A stretch of DNA of 64,000 nucleotides from Micropterix aruncella (GCA_944548615.1 OX155973.1:4813155-4877154), one strand, 5' to 3'. Shown: positions 41,801 through 52,140, counted from the first letter of the stretch. Made by a program: numbers and translations. The notes: generated by a model from the sequence alone, not told the origin.

Positions 41801-43400
41801 CAGGGAGTTTTCGATAGTTAAACACAAAAATGTTGGCTTGGCTATCAATGTTTATTTAGCATTAATTTTCTTTTTTTAAAACCTCCCTTAATTTTTTTGA
41901 GTATGTAGTGTATTCTAAGGTCAGCTACTGTCACTTGTAAAAACTTGCATATTCAATATTCAGTACAACGCGTGTCGAGACTTGCAAAGCGCCGGCTGCT
42001 CGCCCGCAACACTTGTTCAGACGTCAATCCATCAAGTACATCACGCCAATTAAAATTATGTTTTTTTTTTAAATTGGTAATTTGCATTATTGATTGTTTG
42101 TTTGTTGAAGTTACGGTAAGTTATTAATGTTTAATTTTAATTATATTAAATCTATAATGATATTGTTCTAATAAATAGAACACAAGAAAAAATGCTTTTT
42201 TTCTTTTTATTTTTACTACTCTGAATTTAGGATTGTAACTCAGCAGCGACGCAAATTTCCATCGTTAGATCTAATCTTCACATTGTTTGATGAGTTTTTG
42301 GGAAAATAGTAGAAATGTAGCAGCAGGAACTCAAATCAGCTGTCAGTTACAATGTAACTGGCCGATTTTGATGGTTTGAGCCCCAGATTTATGTTGTTTA
42401 GGTGCCTTTTTTATGGTTTCGCGTAGTAGTTGTTTAATCGTCTTTATTTCCACAATGCGCGCACGTACCCATGCACTGCAATAAATGGCTGCAATACAGT
42501 TGCCGGCAACATTGCTAGCAATACCGGTTATATTATGCAATACGCGGCAATATATTTAGTATCTCCCGGCCATACAGCTACACATGTTTGGTATGCAATG
42601 CATTTTTATGTATTGCCGGCATGTTGCTGGACGATCGCTTCGCAAATTCGAAAATACTGCAATATTGCCCGGCCAGTTCTATGGTTGTTTCATTTTGCAG
42701 CATAAGTGCATCCATTTTGACGCGAGGCATGACGCACGGCAAACTTTTGTATTCATATAAACTGATTATCTTTCTTTATGAGATAGAAAATATTATTATA
42801 TATTCAGCAATGTCATACCTATACAATTGCATGAAATAATTGATATTATATATTAGTGTACCGAAATATTTATAAAACATTAATAATTAATAGTATTGCG
42901 TTTTTTAAATTACAAATAGTCAATGAATGAATGAATTACAAATAGTGAGTTCATATGAAGAAGATCTTTCAATATGTATTCATATCATTAAAACATTCAG
43001 TGTTAGATAATGTCACGCCTATTGAAATTAGGTCAAATCCACATTCAAAAGTTTTTTCATTTTAAATTTTCTTTTAAAACAATAAAGATGCTGCGATACT
43101 TATGATTTCGTCGCCTTTGTTGCTTGATTGTGTAGCCCGTAACGATACAAATTTATGGGCCATACTTTAATATCGCCGAGATATATATTTTCCAGCCACA
43201 TGCCGCATTAAAATGTTACAGTGATAGCCGGGCTATAGTTGACAATATTGTGGCTACATATTGCCGTGAAAGTATAGCTCGTTTAGGAGCACCATTATTT
43301 ATCGTAGTATCATGGGTATTCACAGGACGCACTAATATTTTTTAATCTTTGATAGGTATATGTTCCGCGAAGAAAACTAGGAATTAATAAATAACCCATT
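41800..43400. other. No gene recognised
   Basis: Between 42475 and 42690 related palindromic words recur (gccggcaacattgctagcaa, tattgccggcatgttgc, gcaatattgcccggcc). No ORF with motifs. Confidence 0.35.
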
Positions 43401-43445
43401 CCTCCGCTCGTTCGGTGCGTCGCTCACTTCACACCATTGAGGGAC
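43401..43445 (-). repeat. Inverted partner of 37890-37925
   Basis: The reverse complement reads aatggtgtgaagtgagcgac then gcaccgaa, against gaacggtgtgaagagagcga then cgcaccga at 37903. About 40 bp is alignable, 5.5 kb apart, in opposite orientation. Confidence 0.55.
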
Positions 43446-44580
43446 CAGCGACGCCTACAAAAAGTATTGCGTACACATACCCATATTTAATGTTTTTTAA
43501 TTGGAATATTACGCATAAATAAATAAAAAAAACACTATTATAATGTTTGTTGTAATTATGTTTTTTTCCCACACAAGATGGAGGGAAGGGCTTTGGCGGC
43601 TGTTTCTGCTATCTATGGTCGCTGCTTCGTTTCGCTGTCATTTTCTGCTAGCGCTTTGAGCCGTTTTCGGGTTTTCGTGGGGTTTTTAGCTTTTTCACGT
43701 TATATGGTAAAAATTGGTGTTCATTTTTGTGGTAACTGGAAAGCCGGCTTGCGGAAATAGGGTTTGGACGTATCTTTCGATAGCTTTAAGGTATATTGCC
43801 CTGATTTTTAAAACGTATTGCATGATTTTGAACAGGCCTTTATAATTGAAGATACGATTGTTTTCCATTTTTGTTGACCGTTCGTTGCAGCACCGGCTGT
43901 GCACGGAGTGTGTGTAGAAAACGTATAGCGATTGACATTGAAAGAATAATTTTCATAATATACGAAAATAAAAAAAGTTGTGGGTTCCCAAGTATCCTCA
44001 ACGCAGTATCCTCAACTTTAGACGTAGAACCTGAGTCGATAGCCAGCCCTATGATTTATCGCTAAACTTTAAAATTTTCAACCTAACCTATGATATTGTT
44101 ATGCACTGAATCGTGGGGGGGGGGGGGGTGTAGGTGGCCAAACCGGTGTGCCTGCCCCGGGCGGCAATTTAAAGGGGCGCCAAATTAAAGTGTTTCAAAA
44201 TAACTTGTTTTACTGAAGCGCCTAGCATCCAGGGCGCGTCGTACTATCGATTTTCATTTGATTTTGAAACGCATACTAGTTTGATTTCCCATCAGGGAAA
44301 TTCCCGTCGCGCTTAAAAAATTCCCTCCACAGACAATGGGACAGAGCTACAGGAACGAAGCCGAATATACCCAAACGGCTGAACGAAAAGCGACAGTCGG
44401 TATTTATATTGCTGATTGGGTAATTCGCGTTGGGTTTTTTGTTAACTACTCTTTTAAACGTGTTATTATAATTATTAGTTGATGTATTAACAGATTTTTT
44501 TGCGAAAAAGAAAGCTCGACGTGTAAAGCTGTAGCAAGATTAGATAGTAAAATTTACTGGGACCTAAGGATTGAAGGCGT
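43446..44580. other. No gene recognised
   Basis: A 60-codon plus-strand frame begins MEGRALAAVSAIYGRCF at 43578 but shows no motif. A 14-base G run lies at 44113-44127. Confidence 0.4.
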
Positions 44581-44582
44581 GT

Positions 44583-44800
44583 GTACAGTTTGGCATGTAT
44601 GTATGTTTTCCGTTTCTTTATTCCACTATAACTTCTAATCGCTTGAACCGATTCAGAAGTGTATAGCATCGTTATGTCATTCCAGGTGTCATAGGGTATC
44701 TAAACTGTCCAAATGTCAAATAAATAACTGTCGAAATGTCAATAAATTAAGATAAATACATTGTGTTCATTATCAAATGAAAGGTCTGATTAAGCAGATT
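44583..44800 (+). repeat. Dispersed repeat family A, copy
   Basis: tttccgtttctttattccac, tataacttctaatcgcttga, ttatgtcattccaggtgtca and caaatgaaaggtctgattaa in family order. Confidence 0.8.
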
Positions 44801-44899
44801 CTTTTTTTTATTTTTTAAATTTTTAATAAAGTTGCTTATTTGCTCGTATTGATCATCCCCTTCAAGGATGCCGGTTAATTTAAACTCAGTATTAAAAAC

Positions 44900-44934
44900 A
44901 TCAGTTGTGTCACCCCAAGATTTTCCCGGCAAGC
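44900..44934 (+). repeat. Family C, 5' fragment
   Basis: cagttgtgtcaccccaagat then tttcccggcaag. Only the first ~35 bp of the family, running straight into the C-rich tract. Confidence 0.6.
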
Positions 44935-45235
44935 ATACAAACCCCTCTCGCGCTAAATCCCCTAAACCCCCCATTCAAACCCCTCTCCCCTTCACCACCC
45001 CTTCAAACCATCCCCTTTAACCCTCCCCCCGACCTTTCCCTACTAACCACTGCCTCTTCTCCCCCCCCCTCCCCAAACCTACCCCACCAGCAAACCTGCC
45101 CCTTTCCCAATCCATCTCGCCCCTCCTTACCAACCACCCCTCCGCCCCTAACCCCCCCCCCCCCTCCAACTTCCCCTAAAGTCAATCCCCCCTTTACCCC
45201 CCTTCCCCTCTCAACCCCACTTTACTGGCAACCAC
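44935..45235. repeat. C-rich, G-poor 300-bp tract
   Basis: The plus strand is dominated by C (runs of 6-15) with T and A, and G is almost absent. Examples: ttctccccccccctcccc and ccctaacccccccccccccc. The complementary strand therefore carries many G runs, compatible with G-quadruplex or i-motif folding. The 111-codon open frame across it is a composition artefact. Confidence 0.85.
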
Positions 45236-45339
45236 TTTAACTGATTGTTATGTATTTTTACACGACTGCCCAATAAAGGAGTGTTATATGTTCAGGATTC
45301 ATCCATGTGTTTTCTGTTTCTTTATTCCTTTATGCGAGC

Positions 45340-45420
45340 CTGGGTAGGACTCTGGCCCTATGGTCAGTTTCCCCTGGGAATCAACCTTCTGGCGCTCCTG
45401 GACAGTCTGCGCACCGTGCT
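45340..45420 (+). repeat. Family B, short fragment
   Basis: ctctggccctatggtcagtt, gaatcaaccttctggcgctc and gtctgcgcaccgtgc match 19741-19805. Confidence 0.75.
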
Positions 45421-45593
45421 CCACAAAATATTACCGATTTTTAAGTAACATTTTTGGTTCTTACGTATTTATTCCAATCCAACATTTTGGAAGATTATAA
45501 AACTGCGCAATTTTACTCACAATCCTATTCCACAATACTTTGTATTAATCATGAAACCCTAATTTTTATTCCATCATGACTTCTAAACGCTTA

Positions 45594-46298
45594 AGGTCTT
45601 TGCCCACTACACCGTACCATACCATGACCATAATAGGAACGTATCAGGCACGTAAAGAAGCGTTCCGAACACGGCTATGCCCACTGCAACGGTTCAACAG
45701 CGTTCTATCCCCGTATACAACGCGTATCATGACCGTAGCATGCCCGTAGCATTCCCGTTCGATACCCGTTCTATCCGTTGCTGTACATTTTCGCTTACGT
45801 GTTCGTGTTGCGTGGACGCTTCGAGGTGTTGTAAATTCCAAAAATAATAAAATAAATATGGCTATTAGACAATTCTCTTTTAGAGAATTGGCTATGATTG
45901 CCAATTATGATTCTTAATGGTGTCCATATATTTTGGATGTTTTAAATTATAAATAAACTCGTATTTACGCACACATTCAATTAACTTTTCGTCCTCCATC
46001 GCGTCCTTCGTGAGCGCATCCAATATACTGACGAAGAGGCAACGCATATGGTGACCGTTTGGCCGCCTGCGGACAGCGGTTTGACAACGTCGCGAGCCAT
46101 GCAAGGAGCGTATCGGCACCGGCAAAATATTCTCGCCGTGAAATCTGTCACGCTCCGGTCATGGCACGGTACGGTGTTGGCCTGTGACGGAACGGTCTAG
46201 TGGGCGTTGCCTGATAGTAATTCATACAAAGAATATTTTTTTGCATGTGTCGATACGGTTACGGTCATGGTATGATACGGTGTAGTGGGCAAAGACCT
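45594..46298 (-). mobile_element. PIF/Harbinger-type MITE with TTA target duplication
   Basis: TIRs: left aggtctttgcccactacacc, right (reverse complement) aggtctttgcccactacacc, continuing through gtaccataccatgacc / gtatcataccatgacc. TTA at 45591-45593 and 46299-46301. The uninterrupted family A sequence (cgcttgaaccgat at 11311) gives the empty site. It carries a remnant of the MADF accessory gene. Confidence 0.88.
45780..45998 (-). pseudogene. MADF domain remnant inside the PIF-type MITE
   Basis: The minus strand reads EKLIECVRKYEFIYNLKHPK then YMDTIKNHNWQS. A one-base shift follows, then IANSLKEN. This is the N-terminal MADF pattern (xxLIxxVRxxPxLYDxxxxxYxDxxxxxxxWxxIA), a Myb/SANT-like DNA-binding fold used by the second protein of PIF/Harbinger. 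It is broken by the frameshift and a stop, so it is a relic that proves the MITE descends from an autonomous element. Confidence 0.82.
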
Positions 46299-46713
46299 TT
46301 AAACCGATTAAGAAGAGTGTTATATTGTTAGAATCGTTATGTCATCCCAAGTGTCATAGGGTGTACCTAAACTGTCCAAATGTCAATGAAAACTGGTCTA
46401 AATGTGCAAAGTCAATAAATTAACATAAATGTGTCTTGTTTAGTGTGAAATGAAAGGTCTGATCGAGTACATTCCGGAAATATGCATTGTCTATATGGAA
46501 ATACATAAACCACAAATATAAAAATAAAAAAACGTAATAAAAATAATTATAAATACAATATTTCAATTTCTGTAATGGCAGTCTTATTTTATATAATTTT
46601 AAATATATTTTACTTGTTTTAGGATTTAGATGTGAATAAGAATGTGATTTTCATTTGTGTTTTTTTTCTTTCATTTTAGATCTAGACTGTTTTGTGGATT
46701 TATTGCCGATCAA

Positions 46714-46770
46714 ATGGCTGACGTAATCGAAATAGAGTCTTCAGATGAAGAGTTAGGGAGTATTTCAAAG
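46714..46770 (+). CDS. Unidentified host gene, first coding exon
   Basis: Reads MADVIEIESSDEELGSISK and ends in phase 0 at a gtatgc donor (46771). An acceptor (ttcattttag, AG at 46678-46679) lies 34 bp upstream of the ATG, so the leader is itself spliced. VIEIESSDEE is a hydrophobic core followed by acidic residues, the form of a SUMO-interacting motif. Joined to the exons at 49599, 52141 and 54692, the frame stays open with matching phases (0, 1, 0), which is strong evidence for one real gene rather than chance ORFs. Confidence 0.75.
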
Positions 46771-46783
46771 GTATGCATATACA

Positions 46784-46814
46784 GCGTTGGCCAAAGTATT
46801 AGGCTCCCTTACAG
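46784..46814 (+). mobile_element. Tc1-type TIR, solo end
   Basis: A TA then cagcgttggccaaagtatta and ggctccc matches the CAGTNNTGGCCAAAAGTATT terminal pattern of Tc1 elements. It lies 12 bp inside the first intron of the host gene and is followed directly by LINE sequence; no partner TIR was found. Confidence 0.5.
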
Positions 46815-47103
46815 TAACTGCCAAATATGTGGCGAAGAACCTGAAGATCGTTGCATACGCATCGTTGGTCGCTGCCCAGGCCTCGCCGCAAAAAGACACA
46901 GTTTACTGGGACGAGCCATTCTCGAACCCAGCGATCTGCCCAACTTGAAGGCCAGTGATCTGCTTGGACTGGTAAGCAGTACCGGGCTACTAGCAGACCA
47001 CTGACCCAACCACAAAGTGGGTAGTTACAAAAGATCTTATAGATCCAGGTGACATCAAAGGCTGAATACAAGCCCCTCACTCCGTTTACTACTACTATTA
47101 CTA
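46815..47103 (+). pseudogene. I-clade-like LINE, 3' end fragment
   Basis: Homologous to the complement of 13805-14095: CQICGEEPEDR, then ASPQKDTVYWDEPFS-like words in a shifted frame, and SSTGLLADH before the stop. The shared 3' UTR reads caaagtgggtagttacaaaa and ccctcactccgtttactact, followed by a (tac)n tail. The two copies define the family's 3' terminus. Confidence 0.82.
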
Positions 47104-47106
47104 CTA

Positions 47107-47768
47107 CACTACCAGGCGAATTAATTGAAACAAAGAGTATTTTTCTTCAAAAAGTGCTTTATTGGACATAAACACACAAAAACAGTAGTGATAGTTATAT
47201 ATTGTTAGTTTTAATATAGAATGTGTCCTTCTTTTGCATTGATGGTACTCTTTACGACCATTATATTGCGACCAATATATTGACATCTTATCAAACCATA
47301 TGATACGGGAGCTCCACAAAGTCGATCCTTTCAACGAGGGATTTTTTTAACAGTCTCGCCCCATGCCATTCTTTGTAAAAAGTGAAACGTTTTTCACACA
47401 GAACCAAATTACTGTACTTATGGCCCGGAAACTCCCTCGATGTTAACCCGATCGAAAACCTCTGGGCTATTTGCAAAAAAGGGCTCTTCAAATGGCTCTA
47501 AATAAGCAATGGATTGTACATTGAAAACCAAAATGAACAGTGCAGTAATTCAAGTCTGGTTTCACGATGATGAACTGAGAGCAAATTTTCAAAACCTGGT
47601 AAATTCTATGCCTGCAAGAGTGAAAGGTGTTAACGACGCAAAAGAAGGACCCATTCTATATTAAAACTAACAATCTATAACTACCAGTACTGTTATGTTA
47701 TGTATATGTCCAATAAAGCACTTTTGGAAGAAAAATACTCTTTGTTTCAATTAATTCGCACGGTACTG
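47107..47768 (+). mobile_element. Tc1-like element, deletion derivative with TA target
   Basis: TA at 47105-47106 and 47769-47770. The inverted ends extend ~130 bp: left cactaccaggcgaattaatt, right (reverse complement) cagtaccgtgcgaattaatt, then gaaacaaagagtattttt and on to ttagttttaatatagaatg. A C-terminal transposase remnant lies between. 662 bp in total. Confidence 0.88.
47425..47665 (+). pseudogene. Tc1-like transposase C-terminus relic
   Basis: Reads GNSLDVNPIENLWAICKKGL, the SPDLNPIENLW motif of Tc1 transposases, followed by decayed sequence whose frames give VWFHDDELRANFQNLVNSMP and ARVKGV. Stops and frameshifts break it. The last part touches the right inverted repeat. Confidence 0.82.
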
Positions 47769-47921
47769 TACTCTTGGAACCACTTAATTTGTTTTCAAAG
47801 TTTAACACGAAAATTCTACAAATATAGTATGAAAATACTACTAAAATACTATAAAACTGTTAGAATGGGGGGACCCAACTGATTTTTGCTGAACATCATA
47901 TTGGAAAATTAGAATTTTTAT

Positions 47922-49138
47922 TAGAGATGCGCCGAATGTTCGGCCGAATATTCACATTCTGTATATTCAGCTTATTTTGTAATGTTTGTATTCACCTGAA
48001 TATTCGGTTAGTTTGCTGAATAATTACCGAACATTTATATATTGCTATTTTAAGAATTATATACGTTAAAAAGTCTTTAATCTGACACCCGTACATAGTA
48101 ATTGTAAATTAAATAATAAAATGTTGTTTAATCATCCCTCATTCAAAAAATTTAACACTAAAAAATCAACATAATTCAATTTTTATTTTAATTAAATAAT
48201 CGTTTTTCTTTTCTAACAAAAGACAAGGTTCGCTAATTAAGAGATTTACCATTCTATAAAATCAAAAATTTTAGGTCATTCATTTTAAAACAATATCTGC
48301 CAAATAAAATTTTCCAGTAACTGGAGTCAACAAGTTTTATAAAATATTTTAGTTATAATTTAACAAAGTCGTCACTTTGTTCTACAATTAACCCCTCGCG
48401 GCCCGCGGTTTGAATTTTAATGTGTGCCTTACGGCCCGTAAGAAATTCGCGAGTCTCAAAAAAAAGATGGCGTTTCAGAAAAAAAACGATTACTCCGAAA
48501 CTGTCACACCGATCGTCTAAAAAAGACCTGTTTTATGTTCCTATTGAAATTTGCTATTAGATATTTGTAACGTCGTTATGTAAAGCAATAAAGATTATTC
48601 ATAATTATTAGTCAAAGTTGTACTAACATAATTAGCGGTCGGCCTCGCCTGGCCATTTCGGGCCGTCTGGGGTTCGACGGTAAATATCAATTCTGGACGT
48701 TTCGGGCCGTCTGGTACGCGAGGGGTTAACATCATACAGAGAACTGTGAAAAGCCAGACTCTTTAGTCAAGTTATGAAGTTATCAAACATAATTAATTAA
48801 TATTTAACATTTAAGAGTGGTAAATTATGATGTAAAAAACTTCACTTTCTGTCCTGTGAGGTAACAATCTATTTCTTTTTTCTTTCTTTCTTTCTTCAAT
48901 ATTTCCTGCTTCGGAAAATAATCGTTCGTTATACAGACGAAGCCGGAGAGGATAAGAAAATTCTGGCTAAAATAGCCATGTGTTCATGTTTTCATTGGTT
49001 TTTTGTCCACCATGTGAAAGTACTCGATCTAATAAATTCTCATCAAAAATGAACTGAATCATTCGGGCGAATATTCGGTTCGGTACATTTCGGACCGAAT
49101 ATTCGTATTCGGTTTAACTCTTATTCGGCGCATCCCTA
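47922..49138. mobile_element. Non-autonomous hAT element with perfect 8-bp TSD
   Basis: atttttat lies at 47914-47921 and 49139-49146. TIRs: left tagagatgcgccgaat, right (reverse complement) tagggatgcgccgaat. Subterminal attcgg/ccgaat words are abundant at both ends. No transposase. A TTAA element is nested at 48392-48725. Confidence 0.9.
48392..48725. mobile_element. TTAA element nested in the hAT MITE
   Basis: TTAA at 48388-48391 and 48726-48729. Ends: cccctcgcg and (reverse complement) cccctcgcg. Contains two copies of tttcgggccgtctgg, with related ggcccgcgg and acggcccg words at the other end. 334 bp, no ORF. Probably mobilised by a piggyBac-like enzyme. Confidence 0.85.
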
Positions 49139-49339
49139 ATTTTTATACCACGGAAAATACTACAAATATAGTACGAAAATACTAATGGACGCAATAAACT
49201 GGCCGGGTGTCGTAGCGGCGTCTCTCAAGTGCAAAGGGTTAAGATTCAAAACAGCAAAGTACCTATTGCGGTTTTTTGGTCATTGAGCATACACTTTTAA
49301 TACACTGTTTGTAAGATGTATTCAAAAACATCTTTAAAA

Positions 49340-49540
49340 AAAAATACAAACGGAGCTGCCATGGAATTCACCGACCAGAGTCGGGCCCATCATAATACTA
49401 TTATTACACTTCTGGGGGGTAAGCGGTGGACTCCGCACTAACGACTGGATGTTGTAGGTTTAGGACAGCTGTCTTGCCACATGTGAGCGTACACCTCACC
49501 ACCCATTTACTCCCCCTTCAAAGCCATAGAATTAGCTTTG
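49340..49540 (-). pseudogene. RLE retrotransposon, 3' terminal fragment
   Basis: atacaaacggagctgccatg, gagtcgggcccatcataata, gtaggtttaggacagctgtc and cccatttactcccccttcaa match 29548-29745. An A9 run precedes it, which on the element strand is a T-rich 3' tail. It is inserted just upstream of host exon 2. Confidence 0.85.
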
Positions 49541-49598
49541 ACGGTTCTACTGTAGTTCAACCAAATTATTAATCTTAAAATGCTTTTTCAACTTACAG

Positions 49599-49692
49599 AT
49601 CAACTCGAAACTGAAACACTTGAAGAATCTAACAATAAGCACGGATGCAAAGAAAACATCAAAAAAAGCTGTTAATAACGTACTTGCTAAAG
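49599..49692 (+). CDS. Unidentified host gene, second coding exon
   Basis: Acceptor tcaacttacag (AG at 49597-49598), then INSKLKHLKNLTISTDAKK and TSKKAVNNVLAKG, ending in phase 1 at gtgact (49693). It enters in phase 0 from exon 1. Basic and Lys-rich, low complexity. Immediately after the donor comes the (ttc)n tail of an inserted RTE element, so the intron's 5' end is almost entirely transposon. Confidence 0.6.
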
Positions 49693-49698
49693 GTGACT

Positions 49699-50400
49699 TC
49701 TTCTTCTTCTTCTTCTTCATCATCATCAGCGCGCATTCGTCCACCGTTGGGCATACGCCTCTCCGATCACTCTCCATCCGGATCGATTGTCCGTTTCCCT
49801 CATCCAGACAGGTCCAGCTGTCTCCTTGATGTCATCGGACCATCGGGCCGGTGGTCTGCCCACACTTCTGCCTAGCCGGGGTCTCCACTCCAAAATGCGC
49901 TTGCTCCACCGTTCGTCGTGTCGTCGGGCCACGTGGCCGGCCCGAGCCCATTTCAGCTTGGCCACTTTGATCCACATCGACCACCTTCATGCGCTGTCTG
50001 ATGAGCTCGTTTCGGACTCGATCGCGCAACGATATGCCGAGCATGACTCGCTCCATATTACGCTGCACCACCTTAAGCTCGTGGATCATTCCAGCAGTCA
50101 GTGTCCATGTCTCACAAGCATACGTCATAGCCGGTAACACGCACTGATTATACACCCTTTGTCTTGAGCGATTGGGGAATTCTGGACTTCAGCACGAAGC
50201 TCAGCTTCCCGAAGGCTGCCCATCCCAATTGTTTTCTTCGCTTTATCTCTGCCATCATCGAGTCCCGGCCGAGCTTTATCACCTGTCCTAGGTATGTGTA
50301 CTCCTGCACCTGCTCCAGCGGTTGTCCATTCAATGAAATGTGATTCGGTGTGAGATCGGCTTTCGCCATAACCTTTGTCTTGTCTATGTTCATCTTAAGA
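49699..50400 (-). pseudogene. RTE-clade LINE, 3' half of RT and C-terminus
   Basis: Minus-strand pieces in order: NIDKTKVMAKADLTPNHISL, EYTYLGQVIKL, RIPQSLKTKGV, YNQCVLPAMTYACETWTL, LKVVQRNMERVMLGISLRDR, then AKLKWARAGHVARRHDERWS, KRILEWRPRLG, SVGRPPARWSDDI and AYAQRWT. This is the well-known tail of insect RTE elements. Frames shift at least twice. The tail (gaagaagaa..)n is at 49699-49728. 5'-truncated near 50400. Confidence 0.9.
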
Positions 50401-50517
50401 CAGGGACGCAGGGTGACTAATTGATTTATATATTAGAATAAGAGATACTTAGTGCCAAAAGGCTCTACTGAATTTATAGCAATAATATTATATTAAATTT
50501 GTGTTCCTGCATATCCC

Positions 50518-50925
50518 AACACTACCATTATTGAATGTGCGGATATCAACCGCCAAATAAACTATGCCAACCACCGTATCTATATCCACTCGAATAGCAA
50601 GGCAGCTCTTATGGCACTGAGCTCAAATACCATTAATTCAAAGCTGGTGCAAAACTGGTACACTACTGAATTCCCTGGGCGAAAAGAACAGGGTAATTCT
50701 AAGATGGGTTCCCGGTCATGCAGGAATTGAGGGGAATGAAAAAGCCAAGGAACTTGCTAAGACGGGAGCAAAGGGAACGTTATACATCCCTGAACCTTGT
50801 TGTGGCGTACCAAAAAGCCTTGCAAACCTAATGCTCAAACAAATATATTTAGAACAATCCGTCAACCACCGGAACAACACGCCAGGTTTATATCATTCAA
50901 AAGCGCTAATTAAAGCTATAACCTA
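50518..50925 (+). pseudogene. RNase H domain of an I/R1-like LINE, part 1
   Basis: Reads IIECADINRQINYANHRIYI, HSNSKAALMALSSNTINSKL, then a frameshift and VILRWVPGHAGIEGNEKAKE and LAKTGAKGTLYIPE. The RNase H fold is clear (TSDSKAAL, WVPGHxGIxGNExAD), but catalytic Asp residues have changed to Asn and Lys, as in a decayed copy. It continues after an interruption at 51483. Confidence 0.85.
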
Positions 50926-51482
50926 AAATTACTAATCTACCGTGTTTTAAATAAACACGGCAGAATCCACCAAAACCCAAAAGAATGAATGTAAAAGGAC
51001 GCCACCTTACTTTTAAAGATAAAGAAGGAAACTAATTTTTAAAAAAAGATACCCGAGAGAAATTTTGAAAAAAGAAAAAAAGAAGTTAACCTAAAAAAAA
51101 AACTATCTCATAGAGTGGGCTAAATATTAATGAGCATTGGGTTTGGCCCACAGAAAATCCTTTTCCTACAGACGCACAAAATAAAAAAACAGCCGTGTAT
51201 GTGAAAAGTTCGCGTTTAATCCATTTAATGGGCACAAGGCAACCCTCCCAATCAGCCAACATGTCACCGCTCAAGAATTGAGGGTTATTTTTATTTCCTT
51301 TTCCACGTGAAGACAAAAATCCCGGTGCAATTAAAAGGTGAGGTGAAATCCTCACATTTGGTGACGATTTACGTCACATTAGCAGCAATATTGACCAAAA
51401 AACAGAGGTGCCCACAAACTGCGATTAATAGAAAAAGCCTTATGGCTAAATGGGAACAATCTACGTATACTGGTGACGGCGC
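50926..51482. other. Sequence interrupting the RNase H LINE
   Basis: The coding similarity stops after KALIKAIT and resumes at 51483. The intervening ~555 bp could be a foreign insertion or decayed element sequence; no TIR was found. An 89-codon minus-strand frame (51086-51355) has no motif that I recognise. Confidence 0.4.
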
Positions 51483-51785
51483 TCACTAGGCATTGTGGCC
51501 TGAACAAACACAAGTCCAATCTTAAGCTCCGGGACACTAAAATGTGCAGGTTCAGCTAAGGGGCAGAGGAAACTCCCCTGCACCTCATGTGCGAGTGTGG
51601 TCCAATGATGCGTAAAAGATAGACGCACTTGGGTGGTCATTACCTCCAACCTGAGGAGGTAAAACAATCTGGCGCCAAAAGCCTGTTGCGGTTCTTAAAT
51701 GACATGACGCTTAGCGCAGAACTATAGTAGGTAGCGAACACAATAGATCAGCAATGGTTGCATTGTTACAAGCCTCAAAAGACCT
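51483..51785 (+). pseudogene. I/R1-like LINE C-terminal finger, part 2
   Basis: Reads TRHCGLNKHKSN, then GAEETPLHLMCECGPMMRKR, a stop, THLGGHYLQPEEVKQSGAKS and LLRFLNDM. It matches the HxxxxC finger and tail that follow RNase H in these elements (CxxC lost, HLxCxC kept). In-frame stops are present. Confidence 0.82.
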
Positions 51786-52140
51786 TAGAAAAGCCTCACA
51801 CCACAAATAAAAAAAAGTGTCGGATAGAATGTCTAAAACCACACGCCTATTTTTCCTCCACTTATCACAACTTACCACTATTCTACCCCCTTTTGTATAT
51901 ATTCTTGATAACACAAGCCTTCCTCGAAATACTCATTAACGAACAGTGAAGACCATATCAAAATCTGTCCATCGGTTCTCGAGATTAGTGTAATCAAACA
52001 CAACAATAGACGCATTTTAGGGGATTTGTTTTATAGTTGTTTAGATACAAAACTTCAATATAATGATATATATTCCGAATGATTTTTTTTGATGATTTTA
52101 GATTTAATGTTAAATATGTTTATTTTTCTATCTGTTTTAG
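51786..52140. other. Intron sequence, nothing recognised
   Basis: AT-rich, ending in a good polypyrimidine tract (tttttctatctgttttag) for host exon 3. Confidence 0.5.

Larger units (their letters stand above)
45245..46640 (+). repeat. Dispersed repeat family A, copy interrupted twice
   Basis: Family A starts at 45250 (cacgactgcccaataaagga), is broken by a family B piece (about 45340-45420), resumes at 45565 (tattccatcatgacttctaa), is broken by a PIF-type MITE (45594-46298) and continues from aaaccgattaagaa to tctgtaatggcag and ttttacttg. Its 46540-46556 segment is the empty site for the Helitron block at 55385. Confidence 0.8.

Noticed and set aside
43578..43760. New small gene starting MEGRALAAVSAIYGRCF
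   Set aside because: There is no domain, splice context or repeat support; length is within chance for this composition.
44905..45240. 111-codon Pro/Ser-rich ORF
   Set aside because: It lies in the C-rich, G-poor tract where stop codons are rare by composition; no start context, domain or conservation.
49787..50137. 116-codon plus-strand ORF
   Set aside because: It is the antisense of the RTE-clade reverse transcriptase tail, whose minus-strand motifs are clear.
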